Assembly: GCA_038244055.1 (NCBI GenBank) | Contig: JBBRTW010000460.1 | Location: forward strand, 1-5,675 | DNA from: DASPKW01 sp038244055 | GTDB lineage: Bacteria > Planctomycetota > Phycisphaerae > Tepidisphaerales > Tepidisphaeraceae | Length of the DNA: 5,675 bases | Reading direction: 5' to 3' | In this document: positions 1 to 5,384 of the stretch, in pieces | Layout: each line of letters begins with the position of its first letter | Numbering within the stretch: the stretch's first letter is position 1 | Made by a program: the position numbers and the translations under genes | The notes under the pieces: generated by a model | What the model was told of the DNA's origin: nothing | Database searches by the model: none | Seen by the model: the letters and a program-made list of their open reading frames with translations, nothing else

Positions 1-2
1 AT

Positions 3-287
3 CAGCGCTACGCGACCTTTGATGCGATGAAAGCCAAAGCCCCGATCGAGAAACATGCGACGCAGGTTGCGATCGAGGGCCTGTTCGCCTCGGGCGCGCT
101 GCCCCCGGCCGATGGGAACAAGCAGCAGGAGACGGCGGACCTGCGATTGGCACCGTCAACCCCCGCCATCGATAGCGGGCTCCCCCTGCCGGGGTTCAAC
201 GATGGCTTTGCAGGGAAGGCCCCCGATCTGGGCGCGTATGAGTTGGGCGCGCCATTGCCCCATTATGGACCGCGGCCGATTAAATAA
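3..287 (+). CDS. Secreted right-handed parallel beta-helix repeat protein, C-terminal end (5' truncated)
   Basis: An open frame enters from the left edge and gives 94 residues before TAA at 285-287. The in-frame ATG at 27 is probably internal, because the frame is open to the edge and no ribosome-binding site precedes it. The visible part ends with a tail I recognise from planctomycete and verrucomicrobial beta-helix (pectate-lyase-like fold) proteins: a S-x-PAIDSG segment (about visible residues 52-59), then PGFNDGFAGKAPDLGAYE (63-80), then PLPHYGPR (84-91). In these proteins the segment closes the helix and often follows a run of parallel beta-helix repeats. They are normally exported and bind or cleave polysaccharides, but no catalytic residues lie in this fragment, so no substrate can be named. 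It points the same way as the next gene, 98 nt upstream of that gene's chosen start. Family assignment is fairly secure from the tail; function is open. Confidence 0.72.
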   Translation, partial: QRYATFDAMKAKAPIEKHATQVAIEGLFASGALPPADGNKQQETADLRLAPSTPAIDSGLPLPGFNDGFAGKAPDLGAYELGAPLPHYGPRPIK

Positions 288-385
288 GCGGCTCTGGGGA
301 TGGAACGCCTGCCAAAGCAATTTTCCGGCTGATGTTCCGGCCAGCCATTTTCGAACATTTTGCGTGGAGGGCTGTATTCATCGGT

Positions 386-2977
386 ATGGCCCCTTTCGCG
401 TCAAATTTGGCAGCAAGGATATGCGGTACGCTTTGGCTGGGGGGAATCGCGATTCTTGCATCGGTGGCCGAGCGGGCCCAGGCCGCGCCGGCGGACTTCG
501 GGCCGTTTATCCAGAAACATTGTCTCGAATGCCACGACGCGGAAACGCAAAAGGGCGGGCTCGATCTTGCGGCCCTGAAATTCGAGCCTGCCAATGGTCA
601 GAATTTCGCGAAATGGGTGACGATATTCGATCGAGTGAATGCCGGGGAGATGCCGCCGAAAAAGAAGGCCCAGCCCGAACCGGCCGTGGCTAAAGCGTTT
701 ACGCAGAATCTGTCGGCCGCCCTGCTGGCGGCCGAGAGCGCGGCCGAGGCAAAGGATGGGCGGTCCACCCAGCGGCGGCTGAACCGCTACGAATACGAAA
801 ACGCGGTTCGCGATCTCCTGCATGCGCCCTGGCTGCAGATTCGCGATGCCCTGCCGGAAGATGGCGAGGCGTATCGATTCAACCGCGTGGGCGATGCGCT
901 GGATGTTTCGCATGTGCAGATGGCCCGCTATCTGAGCACGGCCGACTACGCCCTGCGCCAGGTGATGGCGACGCAGATCGATAAGCCGGCCACGAAGACC
1001 ACCCGCTACTACACGCGCGATCAGCGGAGCTTCACGGGGAAGATGAAGTTCAGTGTCTTCAACACCCGGCCGGAGCGGGCGACGTTTCCGCTCATGGGGT
1101 TCAAGGCTCAGCCGGACGTGCGGGCGGGCAAAGCGGCGATGACGGTTGGCGCGGCCGATCCCAAGTCGCGCGAGTTGGAGGCGGTGGGGGTCGTCGCCAG
1201 CACTTACGAGCCGCTGGAAATCACTTATACCGAATTCCACGCCCCGGCGGCCGGGCATTATAAACTGCGATTCAACACTTATTCCGTCTGGGTCGGCCCG
1301 GGCGAGGGGACGAAATGGTTTATCCCGAACCTGGATGTGGTGTCGCGCGGGCGGCGCAGCGAGCCGGTGACGATTTATTCGGAGATTCCCCCGCGCCTGC
1401 TGCGGCGTCTGGGGGCGTTCGATGCGACTCCCGATCCGGCGGTGCAGGAACTCGATGTGTGGCTTTTGGCGGGTGAGACGATTCGGCCGGATGCGGCGCG
1501 GCTTTTTCGTTCGCGCCCGCCGGCCTGGCAGAACCCGCTGGCGGAGAAGGATGGATGCCCGGGCGTGGCGTTTGGGTGGATGGAAGTGGAGGGGCCGATT
1601 CAGGAGCAGTGGCCGCCGGCCGGGCACCAGTTGATGTTCGCCGATCTGCCGTTGAAGAAATCGGCCAGCGGCGGGGTTGAAGTTGTTTCCGCCAATGCAT
1701 CGAAAGACGCCGAGCGACTGCTGAAGCCGTTCATGGAGCATGCTTATCGCCGGCCGGTCGCCGAGGGAGAGGTCAAGCGGTTTTTGAAGGTGATCGAAGG
1801 GGCGATGAAAACGGGAAGCAATTTCGCCGATGCGATGATCGCGGGATATACAGGCGTGCTCTGCTCACCAGCCTTCGTCTGCGTGGAGGAAAAACCGGGG
1901 ACATTGGATGACTACGCCCTGTCGGCGCGGTTAGCGAGTTTTCTCTGGAATTCGACGCCGGATGAAGAACTGCGCTCCCTCGCCCGGCGCGGAGAACTGC
2001 ACAAGCCCGAGGTGCTGCGGGCGCAAACGGATCGACTGATCAATGACCCGCGCTCGCGGCAGTTCGTCGATGCCTTTCTGGATTACTGGCTGGACCTGCG
2101 GAAAATGACTGCCACCGCGCCGGATGGAACGCTCTACCCGGATTATTATCTCGACGATCTGCTCACCGAATCGGCCGAGCAGGAAACGCAACTGTTCTTC
2201 GCCGAACTGCTGCGCAGCAATCTACCGGCGCGGAATATCGTGGCCTCGGATTTCGCGATGCTGAACGAGAAACTGGCGAGCCATTACGGGTTGCCGGCGG
2301 TGGAGGGAGTGGCGCTTCGGAAGGTGCCGCTCTCGGCCGACAGCCCGCGCGGGGGATTGATGACCCAGGCGAGCGTGCTGAAGGTGACCGCGAATGGCAC
2401 GACCACCTCGCCGGTGGTGCGCGGGGCCTGGATCATAGAGCGAATCCTGGGGATGCCTTCCCCCCCGCCGCCGGCCAGCGTCCCGGCCATCGATCCCGAC
2501 ACGCGCGGCGCAACCACCATCCGCGCCCAGTTGGAAAAGCATCGCACCCAGCAATCCTGCAACGTTTGCCATTCCAAGATCGACCCGGCCGGTTTCGCGC
2601 TGGAAAACTTCGACGTGATGGGCGGCTGGCGCGATCAGTACCGCGCCCTGACCGAAGGCGCCCCGGCCAAGGGGATCGGCAAGAATGGCCAGAAATTCAC
2701 CTTCCACCCCGGGTTGCCGGTCGATGCCACGGGCGAGTTGCCGGATGGCCGAAAATTCAAGGATGTGAAGGAACTCAAGGCTCTGCTCTTGAAAGATGAG
2801 CGACAAATTGCGAGGAATTTGACGAAACAGTTGGTAATCTATGCCACCGGCGCGCCGGTTCGCTTCGCCGACCGGGCGAAAATCGAGGCGATTCTCGATC
2901 GAACCGCGGCCAGCCAGTATGCCGTGCGCGATGTGGTGCGCGAGATTGTTCAGAGCGATTTGTTCCGAACGAAATGA
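386..2977 (+). CDS. Secreted di-heme protein with planctomycete cytochrome c (PSCyt1) and DUF1587/DUF1595/DUF1592/DUF1588/DUF1585 domains
   Basis: The chosen start gives 863 aa. A Sec signal peptide is visible: R11 near the N-terminus, a hydrophobic core at about 13-27, and AQA before a likely cut after A33. The frame also has an ATG at 332, but that adds 18 residues before the signal and has no ribosome-binding site. GGAGG at 366-370 lies 15 nt before ATG 386, longer than usual, so the start is not settled. Domains by motif: PSCyt1 at about 36-110 with heme motif C46-L-E-C49-H50 and a GEMPP segment whose M89 may be the distal ligand; DUF1587 at about 128-190 (RRLNRYEYENAVRDLL); a beta-rich insert at about 215-420, perhaps a carbohydrate-binding-like sandwich; DUF1595 at about 440-502; DUF1592 at about 507-634; DUF1588 at about 652-752, with a proline run at 691-696 and a second heme motif C725-N-V-C728-H729; DUF1585 at about 782-857. 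The family's biochemical role is not established. Two CxxCH motifs imply periplasmic electron transfer or a heme enzyme. The DUF1552 partner lies 200 nt downstream. Confidence 0.9.
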   Translation: MAPFASNLAARICGTLWLGGIAILASVAERAQAAPADFGPFIQKHCLECHDAETQKGGLDLAALKFEPANGQNFAKWVTIFDRVNAGEMPPKKKAQPEPAVAKAFTQNLSAALLAAESAAEAKDGRSTQRRLNRYEYENAVRDLLHAPWLQIRDALPEDGEAYRFNRVGDALDVSHVQMARYLSTADYALRQVMATQIDKPATKTTRYYTRDQRSFTGKMKFSVFNTRPERATFPLMGFKAQPDVRAGKAAMTVGAADPKSRELEAVGVVASTYEPLEITYTEFHAPAAGHYKLRFNTYSVWVGPGEGTKWFIPNLDVVSRGRRSEPVTIYSEIPPRLLRRLGAFDATPDPAVQELDVWLLAGETIRPDAARLFRSRPPAWQNPLAEKDGCPGVAFGWMEVEGPIQEQWPPAGHQLMFADLPLKKSASGGVEVVSANASKDAERLLKPFMEHAYRRPVAEGEVKRFLKVIEGAMKTGSNFADAMIAGYTGVLCSPAFVCVEEKPGTLDDYALSARLASFLWNSTPDEELRSLARRGELHKPEVLRAQTDRLINDPRSRQFVDAFLDYWLDLRKMTATAPDGTLYPDYYLDDLLTESAEQETQLFFAELLRSNLPARNIVASDFAMLNEKLASHYGLPAVEGVALRKVPLSADSPRGGLMTQASVLKVTANGTTTSPVVRGAWIIERILGMPSPPPPASVPAIDPDTRGATTIRAQLEKHRTQQSCNVCHSKIDPAGFALENFDVMGGWRDQYRALTEGAPAKGIGKNGQKFTFHPGLPVDATGELPDGRKFKDVKELKALLLKDERQIARNLTKQLVIYATGAPVRFADRAKIEAILDRTAASQYAVRDVVREIVQSDLFRTK

Positions 2978-2978
2978 A

Positions 2979-3058
2979 GACAATGAGACAATGAGACAAT
3001 GAGACAATGAGACAATGAGACAATGAGACAATGAGACAATGAGACAATGAGACAATGG
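2979..3058 (+). repeat. Tandem octamer array, (GACAATGA) about 10 copies
   Basis: Nine perfect head-to-tail copies of GACAATGA run from 2979 to 3050. A tenth copy (3051-3058) has one change (GACAATGG), and two decayed units (GACGATCA, GACCATAC) follow to 3074. The array begins one base after the TGA of the DUF1592 gene. Because 8 is not a multiple of 3, the translation repeats every 24 nt. On the + strand every frame reads ATG-AGA-CAA-TGA and is closed. On the - strand every frame is open (repeating SLSHCLIV), which creates false antisense reading frames. The unit has no self-complementarity that would make a strong hairpin. It is a simple-sequence repeat that could change copy number by slippage. 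Any effect on the downstream gene is inference. Confidence 0.95.
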
Positions 3059-3111
3059 GACGATCAGACCATACTGACCCATCCGGAACATTCGATGTTA
3101 CCCGGGACACC

Positions 3112-3128
3112 GGCAAGACACGCTTGCC
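3112..3128 (+). other. Small hairpin in the DUF1592-DUF1552 gap
   Basis: GGCAAG (3112-3117) and CTTGCC (3123-3128) can pair as a perfect 6-bp stem with the 5-nt loop ACACG. No T-tract follows (the next bases are CGTACTATTTG), so it is not a canonical intrinsic terminator. It lies 49 nt before the DUF1552 start and could be a weak pause, an attenuator, an RNA processing site or chance. Confidence 0.3.
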
Positions 3129-3165
3129 CGTACTATTTGCCTGATTGAGTCAATATCTGTTTTCG

Positions 3166-3170
3166 AAAGG
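3166..3170 (+). promoter_or_regulatory. Ribosome-binding site that sets the DUF1552 start
   Basis: AAAGG lies 7 nt upstream of ATG 3178, an ideal spacing. It favours that ATG over the in-frame TTG at 3145, which would add 11 residues in front of the Tat signal and has no purine-rich site at a suitable distance. Confidence 0.7.
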
Positions 3171-3177
3171 CCAAGTT

Positions 3178-4503
3178 ATGAAGATCGCCACCAGACGCTC
3201 GATCTCTCGCCGGCGATTCCTGCGCGGAGCGGGGATCGCGCTCTCGCTTCCGCTGCTCGAATCGATGGTGCCGGCCTTCGCGCGGGCGGCGACCGAGGCG
3301 ACATCGGCGGCCGCCGGCCCCGATGGCAAACCGCGGCGCATGCTGGCGATCTGTAATAACCTGGGCCTGCTCCCGGATCAGTTCTTCCCCAAACAGGCGG
3401 GCAAGGATTACGCGCCTTCCCCGTACCTCGAACATCTCCAGAAGCACAAAAAGGATTTCACTGTCTTCAGCGGCGTATCCCACCCCGATGTCGATGGCGG
3501 GCACCCGGCCGACAACTGCTTCCTGACGGCCGCGCCGCATCCGGGCAGCGGCGGTTTCCGGAACACCATTTCGCTCGATCAATTCATGGCCGAGCGGATC
3601 GGCCATCTGACGCGCTTCCCTTCGATGACCCTGGGCGTGAACGTGCAGCGCGGGCAGCGGAGCTTGTCCTGGACCGGGTCGGGCGTATTGATCCCCTGCG
3701 AAGAAAAGGCCTCCGATGTCTTCCGCCACATGTTCATCCAGGGCACCAAGGCGGAGACCGATGAGCAGGTGCGCAAACTCGATCTGGGCAAGAGCATCCT
3801 CGACGCGGTGGCGGATCAAGCGAAGGATTTGCAGCGCAGCGTGGGCACGCGGGACCGCGACCGCCTGGATCAATATTTCACGAGCGTTCGCGAGCTCGAG
3901 CAGCGCATGCAAATGTCGCGCGAGTGGGAGCACAAGCCCAAGCCCAAGGTCAGCGCCGGCGTCCCCCTCGACCCCGCCAGCCCGCGCGAGTACATGGAAA
4001 AGGTGAAGCTCATGTACGATATGGCGCGGCTCTCTTTTGAGACGGATTCGACGCGCCTGGTCACCTTGCTATTGGATAGCGTGAACTCCCCCGCCATCGA
4101 TGTCGAAGGCATCAAGATCACCGATGGCTACCACAATCTCTCCCACCACGGCAAGTCTGACGCCAAGCTTTCGCAGCTCAAGGCGATCGATGAATGGCAC
4201 ATGAAACTGCTGGCCAACCTCTTCGGCGAACTGAAGGCGGTAAAGGAGAATGGCGAGCCGCTGCTGGATCGCACGATGATCCTTTACGGCTCCAACCTCG
4301 GCAACGCCAACACCCACGTCACCACCAACCTCCCCACGCTTTTCGCCGGCGGCGGCTTCAAGCACGGCCAGCACCTGGCCTTCGACCGCGAGCGCAACTA
4401 CCCCCTGCCGAACCTTTTCGTCTCCATGCTGCAGCGCATGGGGTTGGAAGTCGGCAAATTCGCCTCGGCAACGGGGACGATGCGCGGGTTGGACCTGGCT
4501 TGA
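3178..4503 (+). CDS. DUF1552 domain-containing protein, Tat-exported
   Basis: The protein has 441 aa from the ATG with the good ribosome-binding site; the length fits a complete DUF1552 protein. The N-terminus is a twin-arginine signal: S10-R11-R12-R13-F14-L15-R16, a hydrophobic stretch at about 18-28, and a likely cut after A37 (ARA-A). It is therefore expected to cross the membrane folded, often a sign of a bound cofactor. The DUF1552 domain fills the rest. Recognisable conserved blocks are the SGVSHPDVDGGHPADNCFLT region (about 98-117), S131-L-D-Q near the start of the core, DGYHNLSHHG (316-325), LYGSNLGNANTH (369-380) and LPTLFAGGG (385-393). The His/Asp-rich blocks resemble those of the related DUF1501 proteins, which are placed near the sulfatase/alkaline phosphatase fold, so metal binding is plausible but unproven. 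DUF1552 genes commonly follow DUF1592 genes in planctomycetes and relatives, as here; joint function is inferred from that pairing. No reaction is known to me. The gene reads intact, with no frameshift. Confidence 0.92.
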   Translation: MKIATRRSISRRRFLRGAGIALSLPLLESMVPAFARAATEATSAAAGPDGKPRRMLAICNNLGLLPDQFFPKQAGKDYAPSPYLEHLQKHKKDFTVFSGVSHPDVDGGHPADNCFLTAAPHPGSGGFRNTISLDQFMAERIGHLTRFPSMTLGVNVQRGQRSLSWTGSGVLIPCEEKASDVFRHMFIQGTKAETDEQVRKLDLGKSILDAVADQAKDLQRSVGTRDRDRLDQYFTSVRELEQRMQMSREWEHKPKPKVSAGVPLDPASPREYMEKVKLMYDMARLSFETDSTRLVTLLLDSVNSPAIDVEGIKITDGYHNLSHHGKSDAKLSQLKAIDEWHMKLLANLFGELKAVKENGEPLLDRTMILYGSNLGNANTHVTTNLPTLFAGGGFKHGQHLAFDRERNYPLPNLFVSMLQRMGLEVGKFASATGTMRGLDLA

Positions 4504-4545
4504 GAATTACTTTGCTCTGCTGAAATCATCCGCCAATTAGCCGAA

Positions 4546-4610
4546 AGGGTCAGGAGCCGGGGGGCGATTGTCAGCGTATGGAAAATTCCTGGTGGCCGGC
4601 TCCTGACCCT
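4546..4610. repeat. Perfect 15-bp inverted repeat with 35-nt loop between convergent genes
   Basis: AGGGTCAGGAGCCGG (4546-4560) is the exact reverse complement of CCGGCTCCTGACCCT (4596-4610). The arms stop pairing at both ends (A4545/G4611 outside, G4561/G4595 inside). The element sits in the 133-nt gap between the DUF1552 stop and the sodC stop, so it could block or end transcription from both sides. Neither flank has a T-tract, so a canonical intrinsic terminator is not supported. The long perfect arms and the GGGTCAGGAGCC core also suggest a REP-like or small non-autonomous mobile repeat. Only one copy is in the window, so dispersal cannot be judged here. Confidence 0.75.
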
Positions 4611-4636
4611 GACATTTGGATTTCAGCCGATCAGGT

Positions 4637-5245
4637 TTACTTAGGTGGCGGCGCGACCTTCGCCACGCCGATCACGCCGAAGCCGATGCGCGGGCCGGCA
4701 TTGCCGGCGGGCTGGCTCTTGAGATCATCGGCCTTGCCGTGAACGATGACGCCTCGGCCGAGAATGGCGTTCTTGCCGGTGATCGTGGCTTGGTCGAGCG
4801 TCACTTCGACATGGGCCATGCCCTTGTCATCGGTCTTGAGGTTGCCCATGTCGCCAACATGGGAGGCCGCGCCGGGCGAACCGTGCTGGTGGCCGGAGGG
4901 GTTGTAGTGGCCGCCAGCGCTGGTGCCATCCTCGGCCGTGCCATCGCCGAATTCGTGGATGTGGAAGCCGAGTTCGGCATTGGCGGGCAGGCCTTCGAGA
5001 TGGGCCACGACCTTGACGCCCGATCCGGTATCCGTGAATTTGACGGTTCCCTTGACCGCATCATTGCCCTTGGTGCCGCGAATTACGGCGACCGCTTCTT
5101 TCACCTCCGCGCCCATGTCGGCCGCCTGCATCGTGCTCGAATGCTGCATGTGCTGGTGATCGGAATTGGCGCAGCCCGCGCCGGCCAGCGCGATGCCAAA
5201 CCCTGCAAACAGACCGAGCGCCGTGGACCTGGTGATGCTGAACAT
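4637..5245 (-). CDS. sodC: Cu/Zn superoxide dismutase, probable lipoprotein (SodC)
   Basis: This 202-aa protein converts superoxide to oxygen and hydrogen peroxide outside the cytoplasm. All catalytic metal ligands are visible by comparison with the bovine enzyme: copper ligands H95 and H97 (GFHIHEFGD), bridging H113 (SAGGHYNP), zinc ligands H121, H129 and D132 (HGSP, SHVGD), copper ligand H169 (GVIVHG), and the substrate-guiding arginine R186 in GNAGPRIGFGVIG. The start at 5245 follows AAGGAG on the minus strand and opens an export signal (R6, hydrophobic 8-22) ending AGAG-C25. This fits a relaxed lipobox, so a membrane-anchored lipoprotein is likely; Ala at +2 would suit the outer membrane. 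A His/Met-rich linker (H30, H32, M33, H35, M39, M44) follows. C25 is the only cysteine: both positions of the usual structural disulfide are replaced (G107 and F189 by bovine alignment). The gene converges on the DUF1552 gene and diverges from the membrane-protein gene. Confidence 0.95.
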   Translation of the reverse strand: MFSITRSTALGLFAGFGIALAGAGCANSDHQHMQHSSTMQAADMGAEVKEAVAVIRGTKGNDAVKGTVKFTDTGSGVKVVAHLEGLPANAELGFHIHEFGDGTAEDGTSAGGHYNPSGHQHGSPGAASHVGDMGNLKTDDKGMAHVEVTLDQATITGKNAILGRGVIVHGKADDLKSQPAGNAGPRIGFGVIGVAKVAPPPK

Positions 5246-5249
5246 GTCG

Positions 5250-5330
5250 TCTCCTTCGCGAAAGCGGGATGTGCTGCGCGGCGACCCACGTCGCCGCACG
5301 CTGGATATCGTAGCGGGGGCGCGAAGGAGA
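5250..5330 (-). promoter_or_regulatory. Candidate structured sodC leader that would mask the ribosome-binding site
   Basis: TCTCCTTCGCG (5250-5260) is the exact reverse complement of CGCGAAGGAGA (5320-5330): 11 bp separated by 59 nt. Between them GCGGCGAC (5278-5285) pairs perfectly with GTCGCCGC (5290-5297) around the 4-nt loop CCAC, and AGCG (5263-5266) can pair with CGCT (5299-5302). In a sodC transcript starting upstream of position 5330, the outer stem would bury the AAGGAG ribosome-binding site in a nested structure. It could act as a thermosensor-like or ligand-responsive translational switch, or the inverted repeat could be a DNA operator. I see no convincing sodC promoter, so it is unknown whether the distal arm is transcribed. 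No known riboswitch class is recognised. Confidence 0.4.
5251..5256 (-). promoter_or_regulatory. sodC ribosome-binding site
   Basis: On the minus strand AAGGAG ends 5 nt before the ATG at 5245-5243. It fixes the sodC start and excludes the long upstream extension of the frame (to 5650), which would run through the divergent gene. The site lies wholly inside one arm of the inverted repeat at 5250-5330. Confidence 0.8.
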
Positions 5331-5347
5331 AGGCAACTGACATTCAT

Positions 5348-5376
5348 TTGGTGAACACGCCGCACTGGAATATGCT
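5348..5376 (+). promoter_or_regulatory. Weak sigma70-like promoter candidate for the membrane-protein gene
   Basis: TTGGTG (5348-5353) and TATGCT (5371-5376) are spaced by exactly 17 bp. They match the -35 and -10 consensus only partly. The -10 ends 8 nt before ATG 5385, so transcription would start at or next to the start codon and give a nearly leaderless message. That agrees with the lack of a good ribosome-binding site there. Matches this weak arise by chance often. Confidence 0.25.
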
Positions 5377-5384
5377 TGAGATCA

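Noticed and set aside
401..1741. 446-codon minus-strand frame inside the DUF1592 gene
   Set aside because: It is Arg/Pro/His-rich, typical of the antisense of a GC-rich gene, and the + strand product has several recognised domains here.
2979..3058. CRISPR array
   Set aside because: The units are 8 nt, contiguous and without spacers, and no cas gene is present. It is a simple tandem repeat.
2222..3091. Minus-strand frame with SLSHCLIV repeats
   Set aside because: The repeats are only the octamer array read in antisense, where no frame has a stop. The rest is antisense to the DUF1592 gene.
3055..3144. 29-codon small ORF (MGRSDHTDP...) before DUF1552
   Set aside because: It has no ribosome-binding site of its own and no recognisable motif, and it starts in the decayed edge of the octamer array. 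It is mentioned only as part of the possible coupling chain, not called as a gene.
3133..3933. 266-codon minus-strand frame inside the DUF1552 gene
   Set aside because: It is antisense to a well-supported coding region with conserved blocks and shows no motif of its own.
4546..4610. Canonical rho-independent terminator
   Set aside because: The stem is strong, but the 35-nt loop is long and neither side has a T-tract, so it is listed as an inverted repeat of uncertain role.
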